From Siphonodentalium dalli (Eukaryota > Mollusca > Scaphopoda > Gadilida > Siphonodentaliidae): DNA of 64,000 bases. The position numbers and the translations under genes are program-made. The first letter of the stretch is position 1, and the number at the start of each line of letters is the position of its first letter. The stretch is taken from assembly GCA_032622095.1 (NCBI GenBank), contig CP136066.1, positions 182,874,716-182,938,715 of the forward strand. The letters run 5' to 3'. Positions 1 through 12,656 of the stretch are shown piece by piece. Under the pieces are notes generated by a model that saw only the letters and a list, made by a program, of their open reading frames with translations, was not told the origin of the DNA and did not search any database.

Positions 1-818
1 AAACGTAGTGGTTGAATTTGTTCTATTATTTCATATCCCATATATAGTAGGAAATTTTTAGTTTTAAAGTAGACTAAAATTAGAATATTTTTCTAATTTC
101 GGTCAAACCTTTGGACAGAAGTGACAAATAGTTGAATTTTCCAACCGTATAGGGGGTGTTTTGTTAGAAATTTCCTACAGTTGGAAAGTTGGAGGTACGT
201 GTATTCTAGTTTCAAAATTCCAAGCTCAAGGGAGCGGCGGAAAATATCCTCGAAATTTATGTCTGATTTAAGCGGGTGCGTGTGTGCAGTTGGAATTTCA
301 AGATGGATAGCGATACCCTCAACTGATAACCTTTAGCCACGCCCCTAGCTGTCGCGCACCAGACATAAGAACACAACATAAAAAGGCAATCTGCGATCCA
401 TTTCCATTGTTTGTTAAGTTTCGAATCAAGTGCACCTCAGTGAAACCTGATTCACACTCGTACGACATGTTGTGAGAGAAACATGCTTCGTTGCTTGTAA
501 AGATGCTTCGTTGCTTGTAGGAGAATTGCATTTAGAGGGTTATCAGCCACGGAAAACGATTTGCTACGCAATATGTCACCCACTATTACACACTAATTGG
601 TAGTTTCAATTTACGGAAGAACAGATGCTTCCGATTGCCTGAATGTGTGCTTTTACTCTCAGTGAATGTCAGATCGAAGCATAGCGTAAATAATGGACGG
701 ACCAACTGGATGGTATGCAGATTTCGATACCGATACCCAATCAGCAGGACGTGCCAGCACCGATTCCCGATCGATGCGGACGATAAAATATCGAACGATC
801 GCATGACAAACTAACCAT
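1..818. other. No recognisable feature
   Basis: AT-rich sequence with short open frames only. Phrases of the type CAGTTGGAAATTTC occur here and again at 63850-63950, so both window ends may carry the same degenerate repeat. I see no gene. Confidence 0.5.
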
Positions 819-1015
819 GTGCACGCGAACCATGAATTTAATCTCTTCCCGCTAGTCCCATGTGCACAAAACAGATCCATAATTCTACGTTTACTACCTT
901 ATGGATATTTCTTGTCATGGACGACGATCATTATTTTGATAAAGCAATTCCGTCCGCTTCCGGAGGATGTTGCATTCGATGAACTGAAATTATTATGTTG
1001 TTTGTTGCACAAATA
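819..1015 (+). repeat. Dispersed repeat, diverged copy of the 3.8-8.7 kb array unit
   Basis: The run from the CTCTTCCCGCTAGTC phrase through the TGGATATTTCTTGTCATGG phrase to GAACTGAAATT matches the core of the units at 4001-8695, with scattered substitutions. It is a solitary older copy. The 65-codon open frame over it is a by-product of the repeat. Confidence 0.75.
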
Positions 1016-1020
1016 AAATA

Positions 1021-1475
1021 TGCTCCGCCTCTAGTAAGAAACAGCGTCCTGTGATTTGTCAACATATCACAAGTTTTACGTCTAGAGCCGTCAACATAAG
1101 GGAAACCAAGGTAATCCTTTCATCGTCGCTCGCTGGCATGACGTCATTTCGTTGAACAACGTTATGGAGAGATCGATATATTTTGATATTTTCAATTTTC
1201 TATGATGACCAGGACTGTCGGCAGGAGATATACGTTATTGTGGTGTGACAATGATGCCTTGCATGGAGCCTATCTTCAACCGAGTCGCGAAGAGACGATG
1301 TTGAACATAAACTCCAAGCCGTCAATTTCAGACCGTTACCACAATGACTTATAATGTTCGGCCTCCCTAAAAACAGCGTCTTTGATTGGTCACAGAGCCA
1401 CGCAATATATAGATGTTTACGTCTAAAGCTGTCTAAGCTGTCAACATAAGGGAAAACAAGACAACCGTCTCATCG

Positions 1476-1534
<59 letters not shown>

Positions 1535-1537
1535 CTC

Positions 1538-1593
<56 letters not shown>

Positions 1594-1740
1594 CTCTTCT
1601 CTGGCTTGCTTATTTTCATGACGGTTTGAACAACGTTACATATGAAGAAATCGGTTGATATAGTTTCTGCTAATCATTTTGGAATACATATATCAATTTG
1701 GTCTGAATTAGCAACTCCAAACCGTCGATGCCACGCCACT
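1021..1740 (+). repeat. Duplicated ~350 bp segment with a (CT)n microsatellite
   Basis: A first copy (about 1021-1330) and a second (about 1370-1740) share AACAGCGTC, the GTCAACATAAGGGAAA phrase, CATCGTC, CATGACG and GAACAACGTTA in the same order. In the second copy the CATCGTC position has expanded into a ~125 bp interrupted CT tract (1476-1602). It is non-coding. Confidence 0.7.
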
Positions 1741-2070
1741 TTACCCGCCAATCCGCCACAATAAGTTATAATATATTGCAAACGAGACGCATTTCAAAGA
1801 GTACCAACAAACTTCTTTTCAGGCAAGTTTTCGGTCCACGTGTTACTATCACCATACGTACTGTACTTGAAGAGGTGAAACTTTTTTTCATATGTTTTAT
1901 TTTGACGCATTAATATTAAAACATGTAACAACATGGTAAATTCGAGACCTGTCTTAATTTAGTCTCCAGCCCCCCCCCCCCCCCCCCATAGTCCCGTACG
2001 CAGATCTATAGTTCTACGTTACTGCCTTTAATATGGATATCCTTGGCATTGAGAACGATTTATCTTATGT
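1741..2070 (+). repeat. Degenerate repeats with a poly-C tract
   Basis: From about 1915 the sequence follows the array-unit core again (ACATGGTAAATT, then TAGTCCCGTACGCA, then TGGATATCCTTGGCAT) and is more diverged than the copy at 819. It is interrupted by a run of 18 C at 1970-1987. A short phrase at 1825-1860 (GTTACTATCACCATACGTAC) recurs at 3295-3318. Confidence 0.55.
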
Positions 2071-3369
2071 TGTAATACGACCTTGCCCAAACATGCATAC
2101 AAGGTCATCTCTGATTGGTCAGTATCCTGTGTTTCCCGTGGATACATGAACGTCGTTTTGTGGTACAATTCTAGATATTCTAAATTGTACCACAAAAAAC
2201 GTGGTACAATCAGTGCAATGTTGCCAACGCCTCAAACTTTTAGAAAGCTCATAATTCAAACCATTCGTGAATTGGTTAATATCATGCTATAGACTGATGA
2301 AAGGGACATATAATGACTACATACTAATGCTGAAATCTATTTAAGATAGAACAAAAATAATTCTTATCTGCGAAATACTGCCAGAGAGGCAACGATATTG
2401 TGTTGCCGCTCAACAGTGACGTCAAGTTTGACGTTACAGTTCGAAGAGAAGACATGTACACGCAGAGATAAAACCTGGGCTAATGTATAGCAGGTTGCAC
2501 GTCTGTCGATACAGTTTAGACAAAAACATACAGTCGAATTACAAAAGAAAGAAATACAATTCCATCCGTTGAATTAAATTGCACATTATAGGGATAAACG
2601 CATGTTACAATGAGTGTCCTGTAACATGGGAATGCATGCGACCATAGTTTAATTGCAACATAATTCCAGTTTATGAAACTGTTTTGTTTTGTTTGTGCAT
2701 AAATATTATTTGTCCGCAACCGATTATACGGTTAATGAACACATTTCATTCCCGGGTGTTCCTAAAATTGAAAATAGATTTTACTGTCTTATGTTGCTGA
2801 ATTATGACTAAGTAGCGTTTATTTATCAAGAAAACAAGGCTGGCAAAACTTCTGTTTTATAATTATATAACTGTTTTCTTAGTAATGCGATTTTATCGCC
2901 TTTGAGTAAAAGCTTAACGGCAATACCCTAACGCAGTTTGTCCGTCGTAGCATAAGTGCGCCTTATTTGAGAAACCGTTCACATGCACCAACCTGTGCTA
3001 ATTTATTCCACATTTTAGATATTACTTGATATATTTGCTCGTTTCAAATGACTTCTAGGTGAGCATGGTGTTATTTTACATTTTTTATATTTTGGGACCG
3101 ATCTATAAAAACTAGTGATAAATATGTCTACACGGGGCAGCTGTTGTATTTTGTATGATGAACATGAACTAAAGATCGCGGAACACGGTTTGCTCATTTA
3201 CGGTAGAATCACTCAGGCGACACTCTCCGGTGGTATTTTCGGGTGTACGTACTACATGTCGCTCATATTTAAGGTCGTTTCGGTCAACGTACGGGTTACT
3301 ATCACCATACATGTACGTATGAACCATTTACATATACTAAATGGATTCTCCCAGCCAGTTAAAAAGTGT
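2071..3369. other. No gene seen; one small hairpin
   Basis: There is an 11 bp inverted repeat with a 12 nt loop at 2160-2193 (GTGGTACAATT paired with AATTGTACCAC). The 97-codon open frame at 3115-3408 overlaps phrases that recur elsewhere in non-coding repeats, so I do not call it. Confidence 0.5.
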
Positions 3370-3570
3370 ACATCGGAATTGTCTATTATTCATATGGGGG
3401 GATATTAAAGCAGACAGATGACATACAAGTGCATAAAAGGAGCCATATTTATTGAGGGAAATGTTTGGATAATAAGTTCCACAAACGACATGTTTGTTGA
3501 AATCATTATCTGAACATTCCTATGGGGTAACTACTCATCAATGATGCTCTAGTATATAAAGGGTTATCAG
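3370..3570 (+). repeat. Dispersed ~200 bp repeat, copy 1
   Basis: It shares an ordered series of phrases with 41660-41900 and, for its last part, with 30800-30946: a TTATTATTCAT-like start, a CAGACAGA segment, and an end at GTAACTACTCATCAATGATG. The copies are diverged and I cannot place the family. Confidence 0.55.
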
Positions 3571-4178
3571 ATTTTAATTTCAATTTCAATTGTATCCGCG
3601 GCTACGCTCTGTGCATATATTTTATCAAACCTACACTACAAACTAGACCCCACCGGGTATCTCACAATTTCTCACTCCAGGGTATTGAGTGCGTTAGTAA
3701 TCAGTTGAATATTATGCTGAGATAAAATCATTCTCATGTTATGCTATATGGTAGTTGTACCCCTTTCAAGACGGGAGCTGGGCTATTGCATTATTAATGA
3801 CCATGTGCAATGACGTGCATTCTCGTATATATGCATTGGCACAGGGTTTTCTCAAAATTTCAGGAAGCTCCAGTCATGGAAGGGTTAACATGAATTATGT
3901 TTATTTCTGAAACTGAATATGTATGTTGCGCAAAAATATATGTCATTATCAAGGACATCAACTCATACTTTAAGCACGTTGTCACCATAATTGAAGAGCT
4001 GGCGCATTAAAACACATTAAAACAACATGGTAAATTAGAGACCAACGTAAATTTAATCTATTCCCGCTAGTCGCGTATGCACAAAGAAGATCTATAATTC
4101 TAAGTTACTGCGTTATGGATATTTCTTGTCATGGAGAACGATCTTTCTTTTGATAAAGTAATTCCTTCCGCTTTCATC

Positions 4179-4728
4179 AGGGGGGGGGGGGTCGGAAAAA
4201 AATTTCAGGCACGTATGGCATTTTTTCCCTTTCGATCATTTTTTGTACCCACCCACCCCCACCGCCAAATTTTTTTCAGTTTTCGGCAGTTTTTTTCCGA
4301 CCATTTTTTGACACCCCACCCCCCCCCTTTTAACACTAACACAGAGATTTGCGGGGGGAAATTCACTGTAAACAGCTGTATATGAATTTCTGTGCATACT
4401 ATTTATCATGGATGTTAACATGGACATGTAAATAGGAATGAGTCATTTTGAGGTCATTCGGCCAAAAAAACATGGCTGCCAGCGGCCATCTTGGATTTCA
4501 AAATTTGCAACAAAATACAACACGATAACTGCCTGCAGTCAGTTTACAGTTAGAATTACATTATTTCTCTCATTCAAAGTGGGTTTGAAGCCCAACTCAT
4601 TGCCAAAACACTAAAAAACAAGCAGGAATTTTTTTTTTTATTTGCGGAAAAAATTGCTTGTTGGTGGCTTTGACCACCCACCCACCCCAGCATACGTGCC
4701 GGAATATTTTTTTTCACCCCCCCCCCCT
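4179..4728. mobile_element. Mutator-type MITE with 9 bp target duplication
   Basis: The insertion is recognised by comparison with the uninterrupted units at 7250 and 7890. It is flanked by the direct repeat GCTTTCATC (4170-4178 and 4729-4737). Its ends are inverted: A followed by a G run, then GAAAAAAA and GGCACGTATG on the left, with the complement on the right. A 9 bp duplication fits Mutator-like elements. That assignment is inferred from duplication length alone, because no transposase is present. Confidence 0.7.
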
Positions 4729-5155
4729 GCTTTCATCGGCGTTCGTTGAACTGAAACTGCCTACTATAAATAAACGTTCGTTGAATGAAATTGTACTATA
4801 TGGATGATCGTATATTCTGGTTAGTAGTGTTTCCCCCACCCTCATTGGTGCTGAATTGTTCAGTGTCGCATGATATGGTGCAAAAAGACACCCAGGATCT
4901 CTCAAAATTGCAAAAAGACACACATCATCTCAAAGTATTGTTTGTCTGCGACAGTTAGCATCAACGTGGATGCATTCTCGTATATATGCATTGGCACAGG
5001 GTTTTCGCAAAATTTCAGGAAGCTCCAGTCATGGAAGGGTTAACATGAATTATGTCTATTTCTGAAACTGAATATGTATGTTGCTCAAAACGATATGTCA
5101 TTATCAAGGACATCAACTCATACTTTAATCACGTTGTCACCATAATTGAAGAGCT

Positions 5156-7087
5156 GGGGCCTGTTTCATGAAGCAATGTCATAAGATTATCTTAAGATGG
5201 ACTTAATCCAAGATCTAAGGTGGATCTTATGATGTAACTTTTCCGTTTCAAGAACACGTTTCACAAAACAAGATTAAGTCCTACTTAAGTAGTAATTTAA
5301 GTTCGCGCGCTTTTAGACTGGCTCTCGACAATTTATTACAGCTATGCACAGAAAATGTTGGTTCTGTGTGTGTTATATGCCTAGGTACAGTGTCTGGTGA
5401 CAGATACTAGGGCGTGTCTAAGAATAATTATGATATTTTAATGCAAGGGCGATAATCAGTATAATGACTGGTGCATATTTAACTGCACGAGCGCGCCTTT
5501 TAACTGTGTTTTCGCGTCAGACCCCATCCACACATAGCTGCATGCTTCCAATGCCTATTTTATACAAACGTATCGAGCTCAAATATATTATTTCAGTTAT
5601 TAAAGGGACTTATACATCCTAACTCAGAATGTGAACCTTCACACATATAACAAGACATTAAGGCGACGCGAGACATATGTTCGCTCCTTTCAATGCTGAT
5701 ATTGGGTTCTAATACATTATACGTCTTTGAAGCATCTATAATACCAGGAAACCGAATATGTCGCCACGACGGCATACACATACAATACACCACAATGGAA
5801 GCACTGAGCTAAACGCTCTTTATTGATTGCCAACATTCATGGAATACTAACACAAAACGTTCTTTATTTATATTGCTATAATGTGAATAGGACTTCATAT
5901 CGTGCTCCAAATAGACTTATTTCCAATCTGAGACATACTTGTAGAAGCCATATATAATTGATGTTAGTGTCATTTGCTCTGGTTCTGTTGACAAATGTGC
6001 TAAAAGCCTGTTATAATTAACAAACTGCGTATGAACTTCGAAAGTACGTTACGTTGAACGACATTCTGCATATATGTTTTAATAAAAACCAAATCAACGA
6101 CTTCTAATAAAGAGCGTTTATGATTAACAACACGTGAACAGACGGCCGGTTCACAGGCCCCTGGGGAAAATTACTAAATACCAATATAGACTATACCACT
6201 GGTATAGTCTATATTGGTATTTTAGTAATTCCCCCAGGGGTATGTGGGCCAGTTCACAGTGATATTATATGTTCTTCCGCGGATCCCGGTGTGCCCGCGC
6301 GGTCCGTATACTATATACATGCTATATATCTTTTTATTTCATAGTTAATAGATTATGATAATACACATAATAATAATAAAATAACACATATTATGTATTA
6401 TTATTTTGTTGATATATATACGGGGTACATATACAATACATTTTTACAATAAAATTATAGCATAATAATATAGAAAGGCAAGTAAATAATAATAATAATA
6501 GCTGACATAAGCATTTATAAAAAAAAACTGAGTATAAATCATTCACTATTATCCTCGATGTGAAAATGTTCGGACTAATTGTCTCAACATGAGTATTGTC
6601 TACAGTGCGATTGGGTGATTTGAATCGCAAATGATGTTCAACTCTATGTAAATAATTTCGTTTTGTTACAGCAATTAGAAATGTATATATAGTCCGGTCT
6701 TGGTGGTTTACAGTTAGTAGCGGACACCCCGCCAATCTTGCAACCACTGGCCACGTCACTGCTATAGCTTACCAGTTGGTTATTAATTACTACCATTTCT
6801 GAAACACCCCTCCGTGCTAGCAAGGTGTTATTCAGTTAAATGTGTTTATAATAATATATACATGAACTATATCCCATCCACATTTCGGACCAACTGCGGA
6901 TCACAACGTAGGTCTTAACTTTAAGATTATCTTATGACACCTCGCACCAGTCTTAAAGTTAAGACCAAAGTTAAGACCATCTTAGGTTAAGACTTTGTTC
7001 GTAAAACGCACTTATGACTGAAGTTTGAACTTATGACCATCTTAAGTCCCAACTATGTCATAAGTTGCCTTCATGAAACAAGGCCCC
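5156..7087. mobile_element. 1.93 kb TIR element nested in the tandem array
   Basis: The left end reads GGGGCCTGTTTCATGAAG and the right end is the complement of GGGGCCTTGTTTCATGAAG. Both ends carry subterminal CTTAAGATGG/TCATAAG repeats, most densely at 6900-7080. Neighbouring array units read GAGCT directly into GGCGCATT, so the borders are exact and there is no obvious target duplication beyond GG. The interior contains a perfect hairpin (6158-6240), runs of ATAATA and a 122-codon open frame at 6391-6759 (minus) that I do not recognise. It is probably non-autonomous. Confidence 0.75.
6158..6240. repeat. Long hairpin, family 2
   Basis: An almost perfect inverted repeat: CCCCTGGGG, then ACTAAATACCAATATAGAC and TATACCA, facing the complementary arm with virtually no loop. 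The same stem occurs at 44141-44203, and a single arm near 44652-44700. It is therefore a mobile palindrome nested inside the 5156-7087 element. Confidence 0.8.
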
Positions 7088-8779
7088 GGCGCATTAAAAC
7101 ATATTAAAACAACATGGTGAATTAGAGACCAGCGTAATTTAATCTCTTCCCGCTAGTCCCGCATGCACAAAGAAGATCTATAATTCTACGTTACTGCGTT
7201 ATGGATATTTCTTGTCATGGAGAACGATCATTCTTTTGATAAAGTAAGTCCTTCCGTTTCCGCGCGGCGTTCGTTGAACTGAAATTGCCTACTATATATA
7301 AGCGTTCGTTGAATGAAATTGTACTATATGGATGATCGTATATTCTGGTTAGTAGTGTATCCCAACCCTCACTATAGTGTTGAATTGTTCATTGTCGCGT
7401 GGTATGGTGCAAAAAGATACACAGGATCTTTCAAACGTGTAAAAGACACACATTATCTCTCAAACTTGCGCAAAGACACACATCATCTCAAAGTATTGTT
7501 TGTCTGCGACAGTTAGCATCAACGTGGATGCATTCTCATATATATGCATTGACACAGGGTTTTCTCAAAATTTCAGGAAGCTCCAGTCATGGAAGGGTTA
7601 AATGCAAAATCATTTCTATTTGTTTCTGAAACTGAATATGTATGTTGCGCAAAAAAAGATATGTCATTATCAAGGGCATCAACTCATACTTTAAGCACGT
7701 TGTCACCATAATTGAAGAGCTGGCGCATTAAAACATATTAAAACAACATGGTAAATTAGAGACCAGCGTAATTTAATCTCTTCCCGCAAGTCCCGCATGC
7801 ACAAAGAAGATCTATAATTCTAAGTTACTGCGTTATGGATATTTCTTGTCGTGGAGAACGATCTTTCTTTTGATAAAGTAATTCCTTCCGTTTCCGCGCG
7901 GCGTTCGTTGAACTGAAACTGCCAACTATATATAAGCGTTCGTTGAATGAAATTGTACTATATGGATGATCGTATATTCTGGTTAGTAGTGTTTCCCCAC
8001 CCTCACTGGTGTTGAATTGGTCATTGTCTCGTGGTATGGTGCAAAAAGATACACAGGATCTTTCAAACGTGTAAAAGACACACATGACCTCTCAAAAGTG
8101 CACAAAGACACACATCATCTCAAAGTATTGTTTGTCTGCGACAGTTAGCATCAACGTGGATGCATTCTCGTATATATGCATTGGCACAGGGTTTTCGCAA
8201 AATTTCAGGAAGATCCAGTCATGGAAGGTTAAAATGAATTATGTTTATATCTGAAACTGAATATGTATGTTGCGCAAACAGATATGTCAGTATCAATGGC
8301 ATCAACTCATACTTTAAGCACGTTGTCACCATAATTGAAGAGCTGGCGCATTACAACATATTAAAACAACATGGTAAATTAGAGACCAGCGTAGATTTAA
8401 TTTCCCGCTATAGTCGCGTATGCACAAAGCAAATATATAATTCTACGTTACTGCGTTATGAATATTTCTTGTCGCGGAGAATTTTTTTAAGGGTCATTCT
8501 TTTGATAAAGTAATTCCTTCCTCTTCCACCCTCACTGGTACTGAATTGTTCAGTGTCGCATGGTGTGGTGCAATAAGACACACAGGATCTCTCAAAAGTG
8601 CAAAAAGACACACATGACCTCTCAAACGTGCAAAAAGACACACATCATCTCAAAGTATTGTTTGCCTGCGACAGTTAAACTCAACGTGGATGGAATATCC
8701 ATTTAAATTCCCTTTCAATGTCACTCTAATATCACAAACAAATAATTAATGTAATACTAATGAACATGCGACTAATTTA

Positions 8780-8900
8780 AAATCGATTGTTATGAGATTT
8801 TGAGATGCTGTGTGACTTTTTTGCACATTTTATGAGATCCTGCATGGGTGTCTTTTTGCACGTTTAGGAGATACTGCGTGTCTTTTTGCACGAATGTATG
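8780..8900 (-). repeat. Inverted fragments of the array's GCAAAAAGACAC repeats
   Basis: Three successive phrases of the type GTCTTTTTGCACG with GAGAT spacers are the reverse complement of the small repeats inside the 630 bp units. They lie just upstream of the candidate exon at 8919 and would form part of its upstream intron. Confidence 0.6.
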
Positions 8901-8918
8901 CGACAATGACATATTCAG

Positions 8919-8971
8919 CTTCACTGGGGGCCTCAACGTTCACATCTTTGAGACTAAAGGAAAGTTTAAAC
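8919..8971 (+). CDS. Candidate internal exon, membrane protein (exon A)
   Basis: 53 nt between AG (8917-8918) and a consensus donor GTAAGT (8972). Only one of the three frames is useful: one base, 17 codons reading FTGGLNVHIFETKGKFK, then one base. The phase at the 3' end (one base left over) is exactly what exon B at 29146 needs, and joining them creates a leucine codon. The codons look like coding sequence, but the exon is short, the acceptor has a poor pyrimidine tract, and the implied intron is about 20 kb. It would be lumenal sequence of a type I membrane protein. Chance is a real alternative. Confidence 0.38.
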
Positions 8972-11589
8972 GTAAGTAAATATCTACTGATATTCGAACA
9001 AACAACGCACCCACGTGGTTTAAACAATTAGTTCCGGCTCAGAATCTGAGTCTTGTATTCGTTAGACCATGGCCAATTTGACGCCATCGTGATAAAACCA
9101 CGAAAATTTCAAGTTTGCTTACTTTAAGCTGCATATCTGAGATCATATAATGACTTTCTTATGTTGGGGGATCACCAAAAGAACAGTTATTGTCAATAGA
9201 ATAACAAATGGTGTACGCGGGGGACACACTAGAGCTGACCACACTCATCGAGTGTATCTATAGCTGAATTGGTCAGGTTCAGATTATCCTGTTTATTAGC
9301 GTACCCAGCATCTGACAATATGTCTTGAACCTCCATAACTCTGAAACCGTATTTAAGAACTGAATGTAGTAGGTGTATGTCGTTTTGGGCACATTGAGTG
9401 AACCGCGACGCGCCCACAATAACACACATACCCACTATATTAATTTCTTATATTTATATACCTTTTTGATTATTTATTCCCATAACAAACTGAATGTATT
9501 CTTATCTATTTTCACAAAATCTGCCGATAATTTGGGACTAGCACATTAAAAATCAGCAAAATATAATATTTCCAAGCACTTAGCAACGATAACGTGATCC
9601 GTATACATAACTGGTTTCAGATGAAATTCGATTGATCTTTGAAAAGAATGCCCAATTGTTCTGCTGACCGCTTTTAGTGATTAGGTCAGATTAGGTCAAC
9701 AATTTGTGACGTCGTGTTCGTGATACGGTCTGTGTGTTATTGGAGTATGAACCGGGTGACCCAATTGGATGCTGACCAAATCACCGAACAGGATTTAATG
9801 TAACACAGAGGGGCTATGTAAATATTCAGAATTCTTCGCACGAATAAAGATATATGATATGCCGATATATCTTTATGTGTGATATCGTGTTCCAAGCTCT
9901 CGGTTATGGCTATGATTTGATTGCGGCCTCCAACTTGTGTCCTTATTTACAATAATGAATGATATATTTTGATTAGATGTGTTATTTAATATGCGAATCG
10001 ATTGTGAATTGGTACGATAAATTCTGCATCATCAAATAACACCCTGTATTCTAAGGAACGTATCTTGTGACCGCATGATCACGATGTTTGATTTACGAAG
10101 GCTACAAAGGGAATATAATCTACAAAAACAGGCAGCAGTCGCATTGATCAGCCAAGATGAAAACAACTGTATTCAAAGAAACCACCGAGTCGGTACGGTA
10201 TAATAGATATGGCAGGCTAAAGACCACGAGGAGCAAAAAACACTCATTCCGTCAGATTCCGTACTTAATTTGGTAAAGCGTCCTTACACCGATAAACTTC
10301 AATTGATGTAACTGTGTTCTGATATATATGTATATTGGGTCGTTGTCTTTCTGTGTGCGATGATAGTTAATCATTTTAACCATTTGATTACTGAATAAAT
10401 TCTACATATATACGTTATAACCAAGTCGTCCGTTTTATACCCGGAATAAAGACCACAAGCTCCCGGTCGAGGGCATGGTGGTAATTTGCATGGATAAAAC
10501 GGACGCCATGCTATTTATAGAACCAAATCAACCCGAGAAAAATTACAATCAGTGTTGTCGAGATTCGGTTACCAAATAAATATATTGTTGTGGTGACCAA
10601 CAGGGTGCTGTTCATATTGTAACCGACGGGCAGCGCTGAGAATTACACTGAGTAAGTATCAAGTCATTACACAGTCATTGTCCAGATTCTACTTGGAAAC
10701 TTGTGTGAATCCACTTATAGATGTGTAGCTAATAACGAATATAGATGACGATCCAGCAGCTCATACAACTGAACTTTTCCGTTAAAATTGTATTAAAAGC
10801 ACGGGCGGTGTTCGTTGCAGAAATATTCATCGCCATCAACAGAAAGAATATTAAAATATATATAGTTTTGTTCACATGCCAAACATAATCAGCGCGTAAA
10901 TAGTATATTGTCATCAAGACGTACGATAGTGTACATGTACGTAAACAAGAGCCTGCTCGTATTACAGAAGTGTTGCTTCTGTTTACATAACACAGTTCAA
11001 TTCTATTGGTCAATCACACACAAATTATGAAAACGCTCTTTATTATTTCCATATCAGGAAAACAATAGCAAATAACGCTCTTTATGTTTACCATATCCGG
11101 ATCTAAACAAAAGCCAGGTTCTGTAACGTTTTTTTGCTTTTGTTTACATAACAAAGGAAAAACGTTTGACAATAACATACTGTTTATGCCATATTTCTGA
11201 TTGGTATAAGAACAAGGTCTGTCTATATTTTACATTTCTTTCTGTTTATCGCGGTTTTTGACGGAGGAGAATATTTTAACAGTATACCCACCGCCAACGC
11301 CGCCCGTATTTTTAACTGTCCAGGAAAGTAGCCTTACATGTCGCTACGTCCCTGAATTTCCTTTTTGTGAGAGAAATGATCACAGTCCATATTAGTACCG
11401 CTCAGCACGATGGACCAATCTTTTGTTTGAATTATCGGGAGTGCATAATATTGCTAACTAAAGGTGTCAGGCGCGAATACAATACACATATGCCTGTTGT
11501 TATCACGACAAACCGTTTTACAGCGCAGGCCACGGCTTAAAGAAATTTACAGTAAATAAAGGTCGATCACCGGGCCTCATTGGGTAACT
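8972..11589. other. No gene seen
   Basis: Unique-looking AT-rich sequence. It contains a 12 bp inverted repeat at 9844-9876 (ATAAAGATATAT) and two copies of the recurring AACGCTCTTTAT motif at 11032-11090. The ORFs of up to 94 codons show no motif. If the candidate gene is real, this is intron. Confidence 0.5.
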
Positions 11590-12656
11590 TGCATTGAGAG
11601 ATGTTTTATTGCCTCCTTGAAGGAGAGATATGTGTACAGGTATATACATGTTTATGAATACAACAGTGACATTCAAACTAAATCAATTTCACTTATATGA
11701 GGTTGGTTGACCTTTTGCATTGGTCAGATGGAGCAAAGGACACACACAAATGTGAGACAATGAATAAATAGGCGTTTCTCATCACACATGAGTTCCAGAG
11801 TAGGATGACTTCCACATCCACATGCATAAGTGAGGAATCCTACCGGCGAGAGTAAATCCAGGCATGAAAATGTAGGAATTCCGAATATGTTTATGATTTT
11901 ATACCAGAATTCATTTCTGAGTTTCTGTATGTGCGGAGAGAAGCAATGGAGGTACATGTGTGACATGAGGTCAGAGTATTGGCACCCACAGTGCTTGCAT
12001 AGTGCGTTGTTGTCATATGTCGTTCTGGAGATGATGTTTGCCATATAGAGAGCTTTAGATTTGTACTTTGGGTGTTCCCTGCATAGTAGCCAGCCTCTCC
12101 AGATCGACATAGGATAGGATTTAACCATCCTAAAGAATTTCAGTGATTCATTTGTCAAATCACACCATGGTGCTTGATATGCGAAGTTGTTGATCTTCTC
12201 TTTTACAATTTCTTTCCATTGTTTCTGTGATGGAAAGAACCCAGAATCAATAAAATTTGTGAGGTAATCGATGAGATCATATGCGTGCAGGTGTGTGAAT
12301 ATTTCCTTCGCAAAGCCAGACAGGGGCCGTTTATAGAGGAGGTGGCCCTGAACATTGAACAGAAACACTCTTAGAGCATCGCGATGAGTGTTTGGAATAT
12401 TTATTAGTGTTCCCAAGAATAAAAGTTTTTTCCGGTCTACTTCGACATGCAGTGGTGTTAAACCAAGTAATGACAGTGAAAGTTCTGTACTTGTTCTAGT
12501 AGGCAGACATTTAATATGTTTTATACACATACGATAGACTCTCTCAAGTTGCAGAACTTGTGTATTTGTCAGGCCATACCACATTTCACATCCATATAAT
12601 GCCTTGGGGATTACTACACATTTCAAAATTTCAAAATTTTCCCATCGATTCCTCAT
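11590..12656 (-). mobile_element. 5'-truncated non-LTR retrotransposon remnant
   Basis: It contains only the carboxy-terminal part of a LINE polyprotein and a short 3' region. An AATAAA-containing tail on the minus strand lies near 11590-11620. The 5' limit is where similarity stops at about 12656. It belongs to the same broad group as the element at 57086-61969, because both share the thumb-region wording and the same terminal zinc knuckle. Confidence 0.75.
11724..12656 (-). pseudogene. LINE reverse transcriptase C-terminal fragment
   Basis: 310 codons are open to the stop at 11724. The start looks like RT thumb sequence (GCEMWYGLTNTQVLQLERVY, then TRTSTELSLSLLGL), matching TRTSTDMVLGLLG in the larger element. 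At about residues 219-237 there is a CX2CX9HX4C knuckle (CKHCGCQYSDLMSHMYLHC). The palm domain, its catalytic aspartates and the endonuclease are absent, so it is dead on arrival. The frame is intact over 930 bases, which suggests a fairly recent insertion. The first ATG is probably not a real start. Confidence 0.8.

Larger units (their letters stand above)
3800..8695 (+). repeat. Tandem array of ~630 bp units with nested insertions
   Basis: Units begin at the GGCGCATTAAAAC phrase: unit 1 at 4001 (about 596 bp once its insertion is removed), unit 2 at 7088 (634 bp), unit 3 at 7722 (622 bp), and a partial unit 4 at 8344. A partial leading unit covers about 3800-4000. Each unit holds degenerate GCAAAAAGACACAC repeats and a segment resembling the TTAA-element hairpin arm (TGCATTCTCGTATATATGCA), followed by GGAAGGGTTAA. 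Unit 1 carries a 550 bp element (4179-4728), and a 1932 bp element sits at the unit 1/unit 2 border (5156-7087). No coding function is seen. Confidence 0.85.

Noticed and set aside
6391-6759. 122-codon minus ORF inside the 1.93 kb TIR element as a transposase
   Set aside because: No DDE/D-like motif or zinc finger. It is AT-rich with simple-repeat content and much shorter than known transposases.
10588-10650. Possible short exon ending at GAGTAAGT
   Set aside because: Weak acceptor, unremarkable peptide, and it does not fit the phase needed between exon A and exon B.
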